Under the pieces are notes generated by a model. It did not search any database and was not told the origin of the DNA. It saw nothing but the letters and a program-made list of their open reading frames with translations. From Kribbella pratensis (GTDB lineage Bacteria > Actinomycetota > Actinomycetes > Propionibacteriales > Kribbellaceae), in contig NZ_SODP01000003.1 in assembly GCF_004365355.1 (NCBI RefSeq), positions 62,001 to 126,000 of the forward strand: a stretch of DNA of 64,000 nt, written 5' to 3'. Positions 50,158 through 58,865 of this stretch are shown here, in pieces (position 1 is the stretch's first letter; each line of letters opens with the position of its first letter). A program made the position numbers and the translations under genes.

Positions 50158-52377
50158 ATGCAGCAGCTCGAGATCCAGACCGATCTGACCGTCGTCGGCG
50201 GCGGGCTCGCCGGGATCTGTGCGGCGATCGGCGCCGCGCGGCAGGGGAGCAGCGTGGCGCTGGTGCAGAACCGGCCGGTGCTCGGCGGCAACTCGTCCAG
50301 CGAGGTGCGGGTGTGGGTGTGCGGGGCGACCGCGCACGGTGTCCAGAGTTTCGCCCGCGAGACCGGCATCATGGGTGAGCTGTTCCTCGAGAACCAGTAC
50401 CAGAACCCGCTGGGGAACCCCTACTACTGGGATCTCGTGCTGCTGGAAGCGGTCCGCGCCGAGCCGCTGATCACGCTCTACCTGAACACCGACGTGCGTT
50501 CGGTCGACGCCGCGGACGGCGAGATCCGCTCGGTGACCGGGTGGCAGATGGGGTCGGAGAAGGAGATCCGGTTCGTCAGTCCGGCGTACGTCGACTGCTC
50601 GGGTGACGGGCTGGTGGGGCTGCTCGCCGGCGCGGAGTTCCGCACCGGGCGCGAGCCGCGATCGGAGTACGACGAGTCGTGGGCGCCGCTCGTGCCGGAC
50701 TCGAACACGCTCGGCAGCACGATCCTCTTCTACACCAAGGACGCGGGGGAGCCGGTGCGGTTCGTGCCGCCGTCGTTCGCTCGGGACGTGACCGAGACCG
50801 CGATCCCGGAACGCCGGGTGATCCGCACCGACATGAACGGGTGCGCGTTCTGGTGGATCGAGTGGGGCGGCTCGCTCGACGTCGTCGACGACAACGAGGC
50901 GATCCGGGACGAGTTGCAGGCTGTGGTTTACGGGATCTGGGACTACATCAAGAACTCCGGGCGGTTCGATGCGGACAACCTGACGCTGGAGTGGATCGGG
51001 TCGGTGCCGGGGAAGCGCGAGTACCGGCGGTTCCTCGGCGATCACGTGCTGACGCAGCACGACGTACTCTCGCAGACTCCGTTCGAGGACCGCGTTGCGT
51101 TCGGTGGTTGGTCGATCGACCTGCACCCGCCGGGTGGGGTCTATGCGGCCGAGCGCGGGTCGAAGCATTGGCATCCGGACGGGAACTACCACATCCCGCT
51201 GCGGTCTTTGTATTCGCGGAACGTACGCAACCTGTGGATGGCCGGGCGCAACATCAGTGCGAGTCACGTAGCGTTCGGTACGACGCGAGTGATGGCGACG
51301 TGTGCGCTGCTCGGTGAGGCGGCCGGGGTCGGCGCTTCTGTGGCCCTGCGCAACGGGTTGCCGCCGCGGGAGCTGGCGCGCTCGCGTTTCGAGCTGGTGA
51401 AGCACGCACTGACGCGCGCCGACTCGTCGGTCCTCGGCGTGGTTGACGACGATCCGGCGAACCTTGCGCTGTCCGCTTCGGTGAGCGCGTCGTCGAGTTT
51501 GACCCGCCCGGTGGTCGAGGTTTCGTCCGGGACTCTGCCGCTGACCGACGATCTTGGCATGGTCATCCCGGTTGACCCGGCGTTGGACGGTTTCGAGCTG
51601 CTCGTCGACTCCGCCGGTGGGTCGTTGACCGTGGAGCTGCATGACCCGGTCAAGCCGCAGAACTACCTGCCGGCCGCTCTGGTCGACTCCTGCACGATCG
51701 ACGTACCCGCTGGTGAGAAGCGCTGGGTCCAGGTGCCGCTGTCGTGGCATCCGTCCGCTCCGGCCAACGCCTTCGTCGTACTGCGGAAGACGCCGGACAT
51801 CTCGGTCCACACAGCGTCGACCGCGCTGCCGGGCACGGTGCATTTCACCCATCGTGAGCCGGGGCCTGACGAGCAGTGGACCGAACAGTTCCGTGCCTGG
51901 AAGCACATCCTGCCCCGCGGCGGGTTGTGCATCCGCCTCGGCGAGACCGCGGCGTACTCACCCTCGAAGGTGATTGGCGGCTACTCGCGCCCGTACGGCG
52001 GGCCCAACCTCTGGTCCTCCGAAGACCTCGCGTGGGACCCGAATCCCTGGCTGGAACTCACCTGGCCCGAGCCGGTCGAGCTCTCGGAGGTCGTCGTCAT
52101 CCTCGACGCCGACGTCCAGGAAGACCTCATCAACCTCCACCACCACCGCACTCCCTTCGAGTCCCTCCCCACCCTCCTCTCCGACTACACCCTCGAATCC
52201 CGCAACGGCACCGACGCCCCCTGGCACCCCATCGCCACCGTCACCGCCAACCACCACCGCACCCAACGCCATCACCTGCACACGCCCATCCAGGCCACCC
52301 ACCTCCGCCTAACCACTCACGCGACCAACGGCGCCCCAAGAGCCCACGTCGTCTCCATCCGCGCCTACGGTCAGTAG
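50158..52377 (+). CDS. Large FAD-dependent oxidoreductase with C-terminal discoidin-like domain
   Basis: A 739-aa protein preceded by gaaagg. The N-terminal FAD_oxidored domain has DLTVVGGGLAGICAAIGAARQGSSVALVQNRPVLGGNSSSEVRVWVCGA (GxGxxG at ~14-19), and PAYVDCSGDGLVGLLAGAEFRTGREPRSEYDE, as in the glycan-linked FAD_oxidored group. Around 330-420 is RNLWMAGRNISASHVAFGTTRVMATCALLGEAAGVGAS, the FAD-closing motif. The last ~150 residues form an F5/8-type-C-like beta sandwich (NPWLELTWPEPVELSEVVVILD). It probably oxidises or eliminates on an imported sugar. No signal peptide. C-rich codon use in the last 300 bases. Confidence 0.88.
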   Translation: MQQLEIQTDLTVVGGGLAGICAAIGAARQGSSVALVQNRPVLGGNSSSEVRVWVCGATAHGVQSFARETGIMGELFLENQYQNPLGNPYYWDLVLLEAVRAEPLITLYLNTDVRSVDAADGEIRSVTGWQMGSEKEIRFVSPAYVDCSGDGLVGLLAGAEFRTGREPRSEYDESWAPLVPDSNTLGSTILFYTKDAGEPVRFVPPSFARDVTETAIPERRVIRTDMNGCAFWWIEWGGSLDVVDDNEAIRDELQAVVYGIWDYIKNSGRFDADNLTLEWIGSVPGKREYRRFLGDHVLTQHDVLSQTPFEDRVAFGGWSIDLHPPGGVYAAERGSKHWHPDGNYHIPLRSLYSRNVRNLWMAGRNISASHVAFGTTRVMATCALLGEAAGVGASVALRNGLPPRELARSRFELVKHALTRADSSVLGVVDDDPANLALSASVSASSSLTRPVVEVSSGTLPLTDDLGMVIPVDPALDGFELLVDSAGGSLTVELHDPVKPQNYLPAALVDSCTIDVPAGEKRWVQVPLSWHPSAPANAFVVLRKTPDISVHTASTALPGTVHFTHREPGPDEQWTEQFRAWKHILPRGGLCIRLGETAAYSPSKVIGGYSRPYGGPNLWSSEDLAWDPNPWLELTWPEPVELSEVVVILDADVQEDLINLHHHRTPFESLPTLLSDYTLESRNGTDAPWHPIATVTANHHRTQRHHLHTPIQATHLRLTTHATNGAPRAHVVSIRAYGQ

Positions 52378-53021
52378 CGCCATTCGAGTTCGTTTTCCTG
52401 CATCCATTGGGTGAGTGGGTCGGCTGCGCGGCGGGGGATCGTTGCGCCTGTGAGGAGGTCGGCCAGGACCTGGGCAGGTGCGGCGAGGCGGAGGCCGGTG
52501 GAGGTTTTGCGGGAGCGGGTGAAGACGACATCGGACATCGGCTCGGCCAGGACGATCGACCTCGTCTTGGTTGGTACCAGCTCCCAGATGGTTGCGGCTG
52601 CTTGGGCGTCTGGGGTGTAGATGACTGTGCGGCCGGTGGGGGTTTCTGGGGACCAGTGGTGGGCTGCAGCGGTGCCAGTGACGGCGTGGCGGATCGGGGT
52701 GGTGGGGATTCGGTCCAGGAGGGGTGGGGCGCCGGGTTTGGTGCGCCAGTAGGTGAGGTGGGTGGTCTGGGTGAAGCGGAAGTCCTCGTTCCAGCGGCGG
52801 AGTAGGGCGAGCCAGCTGGGGACGGTGACTACTCCTGGGGCTCGGCGTTCGACCAGGTCTTCTTGGTCGAGGGCGTCGATGATGCGGCGCACTGATGGGG
52901 CCGGCACGCCGCTGGTGGTGACCAGGTCGTGGGTTGTCCACAGGCTGCGGAAGTCCAGGAGGGCTCGGATGACGCGTGCCGCCGCGTCTCCGGCGTACGG
53001 GCCGGTTGCGGTGGCGTTCAT
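52371..53021 (-). CDS. Winged-helix protein of unknown role
   Basis: A 216-aa protein, last gene of a three-gene minus-strand operon. Residues ~15-65 look like a winged helix (AAARVIRALLDFRSLWTTHDLVTTSGVPAPSVRRIIDALDQEDLVERRAPGVVTVPSWLALLRRW). The rest (~70-216) resembles the effector half of AbiEi-type proteins, with HAVTGTAAAHHWSPETPTGRTVIYTPD. No nuclease motif visible. Its 3' end overlaps the FAD oxidoreductase by 7 bp, and its start overlaps the upstream gene's stop. Confidence 0.7.
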   Translation of the reverse strand: MNATATGPYAGDAAARVIRALLDFRSLWTTHDLVTTSGVPAPSVRRIIDALDQEDLVERRAPGVVTVPSWLALLRRWNEDFRFTQTTHLTYWRTKPGAPPLLDRIPTTPIRHAVTGTAAAHHWSPETPTGRTVIYTPDAQAAATIWELVPTKTRSIVLAEPMSDVVFTRSRKTSTGLRLAAPAQVLADLLTGATIPRRAADPLTQWMQENELEWRY

Positions 53022-53662
53022 CCGCCGGTCCCGTCACGTGGCACTTGGATGCCCAGCGGCACGGTCGCGTACGTGGTCCACTCGTACTGGTTGCGGTCGC
53101 GGTTGAGCTCGATCAGCGTGACGTCGGTCAGCTCGGTCGTGGCGACACCGCCGCCGAGTGCCTTCACACGCTTCTCGAGCGGCTCGGCCGGGGCGACCTG
53201 GTTCCAGTAGCCCAGGGAGATGTGCGGATCGAGCTCGGGCAGCGCGGGCACGGAGTCGCGGCCCCACACGTCGGTGATCGCGGCGCGCAGCTGAGCGCGG
53301 AGGCGGCGCATCCGGTCGACCGGCTCGACCGGGAGTTGCAGGCTCTCGACATCGACGACGGGCGAGCCGACCTTGATCTCGAACGGCCGGAAGTGCTCGA
53401 GCCGCCGACGCGTGGCCTCGACGATCAGGTCGAGATCCGGCCGCGGCACCTTGTCCGTGAACCCGACTCCTTGCACCGTGAGATGCAGCCACCGCGCCGG
53501 CACCGGTGTGATCCCGGGCAGCGAGTCGACCAGCTGCTGGTACGCCGCGTGTACCTCGGTCACCACGGAGTCTTCGGGAAAGACAACATGCCAGGTGTAG
53601 AACGATCGCCCGGGCCGCCAGTTGGGGCGCCAGTACCAGTGATCGCGGACGTCCTTGATCAT
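53018..53662 (-). CDS. 2'-5' RNA ligase-family (2H phosphoesterase) protein
   Basis: A 214-aa protein starting at 53662 (ATG overlapping the XRE gene stop). It holds the two 2H motifs HLTVQGVG (~62-69) and HISLGYWN (~150-157), H-x-T/S-h, separated by the usual ~88 residues. Family members hydrolyse 2',3'-cyclic phosphates or 2'-5' linkages of RNA. The N-terminal YWRPNWRPGRSFYTWHVVFPED and length are typical of the actinobacterial clade of unknown function. Co-expressed with an XRE-TPR regulator and the winged-helix protein. Confidence 0.85.
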   Translation of the reverse strand: MIKDVRDHWYWRPNWRPGRSFYTWHVVFPEDSVVTEVHAAYQQLVDSLPGITPVPARWLHLTVQGVGFTDKVPRPDLDLIVEATRRRLEHFRPFEIKVGSPVVDVESLQLPVEPVDRMRRLRAQLRAAITDVWGRDSVPALPELDPHISLGYWNQVAPAEPLEKRVKALGGGVATTELTDVTLIELNRDRNQYEWTTYATVPLGIQVPRDGTGG

Positions 53663-54969
53663 GTCTGGTCCTCTTTCCTCCGTGCCGGGAGCTGGGTGAA
53701 CTCGGCGATGCGTGCGCGGAGCATCCGCGCCTTCGGCGTGCGGGCGTACGGCGAGGTGAGCGCCGCGACCTCCGCGAGGCGATGAATCAGCGGACGGACG
53801 CGGTACTCCAGCTGAAGGTCCAGCACCGGCTCGACGGCCTCGATCGCACCGTCGAGCTGGCCGAGGAGCAGCCGCGCTTTCGCCTGCTGCAGGCGGGCCA
53901 TGCGTTCCGATCCTGGGTTCCGCAGCGTGTACGGCGCTGCCTCGAACATCGCGACGCTGTGGTCGGCGTGATTCGACGTGTGCTCCGGCCGGCCGAAGGC
54001 GAGATAGGTATCCGCCCACAGTGCCTCGGCGCGTTCCGGCGTGCAGAGCAGGAGGCCGCCGGGCTCGGAGTCGGCCTGGCGCACGGACAGCTGTTGGGCC
54101 AGGTCGAGCATGTCGCGGGCTTTGTCGGGTTGGCCGGCGCGGGCGTGGTCGACCGATGCCGCGCTGGCCAGCAACAGTCGTGCGGTGCCGGCGGAGTACC
54201 GCAGTCCGTCCTCGGCGTACGACGCGGCGCGGGTGAAGTCCTCCTGCCAGAAGGCGGCAGTGTGTTGGGTGGCGCGGATCCAGCCGCGCAGTACGTCGTG
54301 GTCCGCGGCTTCGGCGCAGGCCCAGGCCGTGCGGGTGTGGCTCTCGGCGATGTCGGGGCGGCCGAGGTCGACGGACATCCAGGCGAGCATGGTGATCGCC
54401 CAGCCGGCCGCGGAGTACAGGTCGCGGGATTGGCGTGGGGATTGGTTGCCGGCGAGGAGTGCGAAGGCGCGGTCGCGGATCGCGCGGCTCTTGGCGAACA
54501 GCGGTCTGGTCGGCGTCCGGAGGTAGGACTGCGCGATGCGCTCGATGTCTGCCTGCAGTTGCTCGACGGTGAGCTCGCCGACGTTGGACTCCTCGGCGAA
54601 CGACAGCAGCGCGATGGACTCGTCACTCGCGTGGATCAGGTCGTCGTCGTGGCCGACCATCGACGGCGGCGTCGGCTCCGGCTCGGCGACGGCGACGCCG
54701 GACGGCGGGTAGAACCCGAGTTCGTTGTCGGAGGCAACATCGAGGACATGGCGCAGGCCGGAACGGTAGGCGGCGCCGGGCCAGCGGACGGCGCCGCGTT
54801 CCAGCTTGGCGATGTAGTGACCGTCGAGCTCGTACTTGATCTCGGTCGTGTCCCAGAGCCAGGCACAGATCGCGTCGGCGAGCTCGGCCCGGGACATGTG
54901 TTCGCCCGGCGCGCGGCGCGACGGGGTGCGTTCTCGCGCGCCGCGCAACATCTCGTTGGGCTCTGACAT
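53659..54969 (-). CDS. XRE-type regulator with TPR-like C-terminal domain
   Basis: The start MSEPNEMLRGARERTPSR at 54969 gives 436 aa. The N-terminal HTH is unusual: SRAELADAICAWLWDTTEIKYELDGHYIAKLERGAVRWPGAAYRSGLRHVLDV (~28-80), the type found in Streptomyces AfsR/BldD-neighbour regulators. Residues ~125-425 are Ala/Arg-rich helical hairpins, i.e. tetratricopeptide-like. It is the first gene of the operon with the 2H phosphoesterase and winged-helix proteins. The ~280-bp upstream gap contains inverted GCCCC repeats that could be its operator. Confidence 0.85.
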   Translation of the reverse strand: MSEPNEMLRGARERTPSRRAPGEHMSRAELADAICAWLWDTTEIKYELDGHYIAKLERGAVRWPGAAYRSGLRHVLDVASDNELGFYPPSGVAVAEPEPTPPSMVGHDDDLIHASDESIALLSFAEESNVGELTVEQLQADIERIAQSYLRTPTRPLFAKSRAIRDRAFALLAGNQSPRQSRDLYSAAGWAITMLAWMSVDLGRPDIAESHTRTAWACAEAADHDVLRGWIRATQHTAAFWQEDFTRAASYAEDGLRYSAGTARLLLASAASVDHARAGQPDKARDMLDLAQQLSVRQADSEPGGLLLCTPERAEALWADTYLAFGRPEHTSNHADHSVAMFEAAPYTLRNPGSERMARLQQAKARLLLGQLDGAIEAVEPVLDLQLEYRVRPLIHRLAEVAALTSPYARTPKARMLRARIAEFTQLPARRKEDQT

Positions 54970-55031
54970 GGCGGTAACTGTAAGACGCCGAACACCCTCT
55001 GCGACCACGAAATCGGGCCTTGTGGATGATC

Positions 55032-55188
55032 TGCCCCGCGATGCCCCGAGCTGCCCCGAAAACACTGCTGGGAAAGGGTTTTGGCCGCAATCGCGGACCG
55101 GTTCGCGGCCGTAAATCAGGGCATCGAAGCCGGTGGCGCCGCTCCTTCGCGCTTGCTGAGCGTGATCACGGTGGGGCATCGCGGGGCA
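55032..55188. repeat. Inverted TGCCCCGCGATGCCCC repeats upstream of the XRE regulator
   Basis: TGCCCCGCGATGCCCC (55032-55047) recurs inverted as GGGGCATCGCGGGGCA (55173-55188), a perfect 16-bp match 126 bp apart. Extra GCCCC/GGGGC boxes flank both at ~7-11-bp spacing (55052-55057 and 55191-55207). They lie between the divergent XRE gene (54969) and the gene at 55248, so loop formation by an autoregulator is plausible. Confidence 0.65.
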
Positions 55189-55247
55189 ACCCGGGGCAGA
55201 TAGGGGCAGCCCCTCCATTCGGGACCGGCAGCCCGTAGGGTTGTCGG

Positions 55248-55751
55248 GTGGTCGAAGAAGCCGTTACTACCTTGCGTGCCGAGCTGGAGCAGTTCGAGCG
55301 GCCCGAGGAGGGGTTCGCTCTGCTCGAGGTGTTTCTCGAGGTGGCTCGGCCGCGATTGGGTGCGGTCGTGCTGGATCCGGTCGGACTGCGGTTGCCGGAG
55401 GAGATGACCGACGACCGCGCCGTCGTGCAGAAGCTGATCGACGAGATCGATCAGGAAGTCCGCGGTACGTCGCGGGTGCCCGAGCGCGAGTTCGACATGG
55501 ACGACGAGCAGGCACGCTGGGACTACGTGCGGCTCGCGTACAGCTCGAGCCAGGCAACGGTGTGGAGCCGACGCCGGCGGACGACGTACTTCGAGGCGTC
55601 CGGGCAGCGCAGAGCGACGTACTGGCTGCCGGACAGCCTGAAGACCGACTACTTCGAAGCGCTGAGTTCGCGCGGTTGGGCCATCCCGCCGGACTGGCTC
55701 ACCGCGGTCGCCAAGCGCCCGAAGCCCTGGTGGAAACGCGGCGGGCGCTAG
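55248..55751 (+). CDS. Hypothetical cytosolic protein
   Basis: A 167-aa soluble protein without signal or membrane segments. N-terminal helical part (VTTLRAELEQFERPEEGFALLEVFLEVARPRLGAVVLDP), then charged region EEMTDDRAVVQKLIDEIDQEVRG, a WDYVRLAYSSSQATVWSRRRRTTYFEASGQRRATYWLPD stretch rich in aromatic and basic residues, and a basic C-terminus (KRPKPWWKRGGR). It could bind nucleic acid or membrane, but no family is recognised. Divergent from the XRE operon across the GCCCC repeats and convergent with the TrpB2 gene. Confidence 0.7.
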   Translation: MVEEAVTTLRAELEQFERPEEGFALLEVFLEVARPRLGAVVLDPVGLRLPEEMTDDRAVVQKLIDEIDQEVRGTSRVPEREFDMDDEQARWDYVRLAYSSSQATVWSRRRRTTYFEASGQRRATYWLPDSLKTDYFEALSSRGWAIPPDWLTAVAKRPKPWWKRGGR

Positions 55752-57118
55752 CCAAGGGCAGGCAGACGGGTCAGGGCGTCGGCGACTGCTGATTGAATCT
55801 CGGCGTCGTCCCAGCTGCGGTCGGTCATGGTGCCGGAGAGGTAGGCGTCGTACGCCGCCAGGTCCAGGTGGCCGTGGCCGCAGAGGGCGGTGAGGATGAC
55901 CTTCTCCTCGCCGGACTCCTTGCAGCGTTGGGCTTCCTCGATGGCGGCGGCCAGGGCGTGAGTGGGCTCGGGGGCCGGGACGATGCCTTCGGTGCGGGCG
56001 AACTGGATACCCGCGGCGAAGCACTCGGACTGCGGTTTGGCGACGGCCTCGATCTCGCCGGACTCGTACAGGTGGCTGATCAGCGGGCTCATCCCGTGGT
56101 ACCGCAGGCCGCCGGCGTGGATCGGGTCGGGGATGAAGTCGTGGCCCAGCGTGTGCATCTTCATCAGCGGTGTCATGCCGAGGGTGTCGCCGAAGTCGTA
56201 CGCGTACGTGCCTTGCGTCAGCGACGGGCAGGCCGCAGGCTCGACCGCGCGGACGACCGGTGACATCCGGCCGGCCCACTTCTCGCGCAGGAACGGGAAC
56301 GCCAGGCCGCCGAAGTTCGACCCGCCGCCGGTGCAGCCGACGAGCAGATCGGGGGTCTCGCCAACCATCGCGAGCTGGATCAACGCTTCCTCGCCGATGA
56401 TCGTCTGGTGCAGCAGAACGTGGTTCAGCACGGAGCCGAGGGCGTAATGCACCTCCGGATCCTGGACCGCGGCCTCGACCGCCTCGCTGATCGCGATCCC
56501 GAGTGAACCGGTGGAGTCGGGGTGCTCGGCAAGGATCTTCCGCCCGGCCTCGGTCAGGTCTGACGGGCTCGGGTGCACGGTCGCGCCGAAGACCTGCATC
56601 ATCGTCCGCCGGTACGGCTTCTGGTCGTACGACGCCCGCACCTGCCAGACCTCGCACTCCAGGTCGTACTGCGCGCAGGCGAAGGCCAACGCCGTCCCCC
56701 ACTGGCCTGCGCCCGTCTCGGTTGTCAGCTTCCGGACGCCGGACTTCGCGTTGTAGTACGCCTGTGGGACGGCGGTGTTGGGCTTGTGTGATCCCGCGGG
56801 CGAGACGCCTTCGTACTTGTAGTAGATGCGTGCCGGTGTATCGAGCGCCTTCTCCAGCCGATGCGCGCGGTACAGCGGGCTGGGTCGCCACAGCCGGTAG
56901 ACGTCGAGCACTTCGCCCGGGATATCGACGTACTGCTCCTGGGAAACCTCTTGCATGATCAGGTCCATCGGGAACAGCGGCGCCAGATCATCCGGCCCGA
57001 TCGGTTGCCCCGTCCCCGGATGCAACACCGGCGGCGGAGGCGTCGGCAGATCGTGCAGCACGTTGTACCACCGCGTGGGCATCTCGTCTTCTGGCAGCAG
57101 GATCTTCGTCGGCGTCAT
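55748..57118 (-). CDS. trpB2: TrpB-like PLP enzyme (TrpB2 type)
   Basis: The start MTPTKILLPEDEMP at 57118 gives 456 aa, ~50 longer than classic TrpB and typical of TrpB2. PLP signature: GVSPAGSHKPNTAVPQAYYN (Lys), ETGAGQWGTALAFACA, and the phosphate-binding glycine run CTGGGSNFGGLAFPFL. The TrpB2 extra motifs YNVLHDLP and YRLWRPSPLYRAHRLEKAL are present. TrpB2 makes tryptophan from indole and serine without TrpA, or phosphorylated variants. No other trp genes nearby. Convergent with the hypothetical gene (4-bp overlap). Confidence 0.93.
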   Translation of the reverse strand: MTPTKILLPEDEMPTRWYNVLHDLPTPPPPVLHPGTGQPIGPDDLAPLFPMDLIMQEVSQEQYVDIPGEVLDVYRLWRPSPLYRAHRLEKALDTPARIYYKYEGVSPAGSHKPNTAVPQAYYNAKSGVRKLTTETGAGQWGTALAFACAQYDLECEVWQVRASYDQKPYRRTMMQVFGATVHPSPSDLTEAGRKILAEHPDSTGSLGIAISEAVEAAVQDPEVHYALGSVLNHVLLHQTIIGEEALIQLAMVGETPDLLVGCTGGGSNFGGLAFPFLREKWAGRMSPVVRAVEPAACPSLTQGTYAYDFGDTLGMTPLMKMHTLGHDFIPDPIHAGGLRYHGMSPLISHLYESGEIEAVAKPQSECFAAGIQFARTEGIVPAPEPTHALAAAIEEAQRCKESGEEKVILTALCGHGHLDLAAYDAYLSGTMTDRSWDDAEIQSAVADALTRLPALG

Positions 57119-57181
57119 GCCAGCAAAACTAGGCCCGCCCCCACCCCCAGGCAACGACCCGAACCGGAACTCTCCCAGCAC

Positions 57182-57784
57182 TTAATTTGCACTGCTCAAC
57201 CGTTCGACCGTGCCGTCGGTCTGCACGCGGTAGACCACGTCGGACGGCTGCCGCGTTACGAGCGCATCCGGTACGCCGAGTTGCCGCAGAAGCACCCGCC
57301 CGATCATCTCGTGCGACACCAGCAACGGCCGCCGTACGCCGGCTCGCCCGACCTCCGCAAGCACACGACCTGCGCGGACGTCGCCGTCCGCGTACCTCTC
57401 GCCCTGCGGGAAACGGAAGCCGTACTTGTCCCGCTCCCGCTCGGCTCGCTGACCCGGCCAGCCGGCATCGATCTCGGCCGAGGTGAGCCCCGCCCACGAT
57501 CCGTGATCGATCTCGGCCAGATCCTCGAGCACCTCGACGGTCAGCCCGAGCGCGGCGCCGATGATCGAGGCGGTTCGGCGGGCACGGCCGAGTGGGCTCG
57601 CGAAGACGGCGTCGATGCGCTCCGTCGACAACAGTTCACCGTTCCGTGCGGCCTGGCGCAGGCCGAGGTCCGTGAGCGGCGAGTCCAGACGGCCTTGGCG
57701 GCGGCCGGCGACGTTCCATTCGGTCTGGCCGTGGCGGGCCAGGTAGACAGTCAGGCCGGGACGGCGGCCGGGGTCCCGAGCCAT
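57182..57784 (-). CDS. Histidine phosphatase-superfamily protein
   Basis: A 200-aa phosphoglycerate-mutase-like phosphatase. Catalytic LARHGQTEWN (RHG motif), LTDLGLRQAARNGELL, ASPLGRARRTASIIG, DLAEIDHGSWAGLTSAEI (acid residue), and VSHEMIGRVLL (second His). The substrate is likely a small phosphorylated metabolite (GpmB-type enzymes are mostly phosphatases). The ATG at 57784 overlaps the end of add by 34 bp; a CTG just before TVYLARHG would be a shorter start. Confidence 0.9.
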   Translation of the reverse strand: MARDPGRRPGLTVYLARHGQTEWNVAGRRQGRLDSPLTDLGLRQAARNGELLSTERIDAVFASPLGRARRTASIIGAALGLTVEVLEDLAEIDHGSWAGLTSAEIDAGWPGQRAERERDKYGFRFPQGERYADGDVRAGRVLAEVGRAGVRRPLLVSHEMIGRVLLRQLGVPDALVTRQPSDVVYRVQTDGTVERLSSAN

Positions 57785-58785
57785 TGGTCGATCTCGGCGA
57801 GGAGGGACTTCTTGACCTCGGGTGGCGCGGTGGCGGCCAGGACAGAGCCGCGTGCCAGGTCGGCCAGCTCGTTGTCGGTGAAGTTGTGGACGGTGCGGGC
57901 GGTTTCGTACTGTTCGGCGAGGCGGGAGCCGAAGAGCAGCGGGTCGTCGGCGCCGAGGGCGATGCGGGCGCCGGCCTCGTAGAGGTCGCGGAGGGGGACG
58001 TCTTCGGGGCGGCGGTAGACGCCGAGCGAGACGTTGGAGGCGGGGCAGACCTCGAGAGCGATCTGGGCGTCGACCACGCGCTTCAGGAGGTCAGGGTCCT
58101 CGACGACGCGTACGCCGTGGCCGATGCGGCCGGCGCCCAACTCGTCGAGGCAGGTGCGCACCGTGGCCGGACCGCACAGTTCGCCGCCGTGGGGTGCGGC
58201 GAGAAGCCCCGCGTGGTGGGCGATGCGGAAGGCCGGGGCGAACTCCGACGTCGTGCCGCGGCGCTCGTCGTTGGACAGGCCGAACCCGACCACCCCGCGA
58301 CCGACGTACTGCGATGCCAACCGGGCCAGCGTCCGTGCATCCAGCGGATGACGGGTGCGGTTGGCGGCGATGATCACCTGGACCGAGATACCTGTCGACT
58401 CCGACGCATCGCGCGCGGCGTCGAGCACCAGGTCGGTGAACTCCGTGATCCCGTGGAACCGGTTCGCGTACCCGGACGGGTCGACCTGGATTTCCAGCCA
58501 GCGGGATCCGTCGGCGCGGTCGTCCTCGGCTGCTTCGCGGACCAGACGACGTACGTCGTCCTCCGTCCGCAGCACGGAACGGGCGATGTCGTACAACCGC
58601 TGGAACCGGAACCAGCCGCGCTCGTCCGCCGCCGACAGCTCCGGCGGCCAGTCCGTCCGCAGTGCGTCCGGCAGCCGGACGCCGTGCTTGTCCGCCAGCT
58701 CGACCAGCGTCAGATGCCGCATCGACCCGGAGAAGTGCAGATGCAGGTGTGTTTTCGGCAGCACCCGCAGATCCCGCTGCGTCAT
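57751..58785 (-). CDS. add: Adenosine deaminase
   Basis: A 344-aa TIM-barrel Zn amidohydrolase. Metal/catalytic sites: KTHLHLHFSGSM (HxH), AAPHGGELCGPATVRTCLDELGAGRIGHGVRVVEDPDLLKR (His/Glu), CPASNVSLGVY, and GADDPLLFG (Asp pair). The last motif normally reads TDDP or SDDP; Ala here is common in actinobacteria. Converts adenosine to inosine in purine salvage. Forms an operon with the downstream phosphatase (34-bp overlap). 81 bp downstream of the aspartate aminotransferase. Confidence 0.92.
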   Translation of the reverse strand: MTQRDLRVLPKTHLHLHFSGSMRHLTLVELADKHGVRLPDALRTDWPPELSAADERGWFRFQRLYDIARSVLRTEDDVRRLVREAAEDDRADGSRWLEIQVDPSGYANRFHGITEFTDLVLDAARDASESTGISVQVIIAANRTRHPLDARTLARLASQYVGRGVVGFGLSNDERRGTTSEFAPAFRIAHHAGLLAAPHGGELCGPATVRTCLDELGAGRIGHGVRVVEDPDLLKRVVDAQIALEVCPASNVSLGVYRRPEDVPLRDLYEAGARIALGADDPLLFGSRLAEQYETARTVHNFTDNELADLARGSVLAATAPPEVKKSLLAEIDQWLGTPAAVPA

Positions 58786-58865
58786 TACCGAAGGTTACCG
58801 AGGCCCTACCCGCCCGACGAAATCCACCGCCGAAATCCGGCGCTGAATCCCGCAGGCGATCGTGG

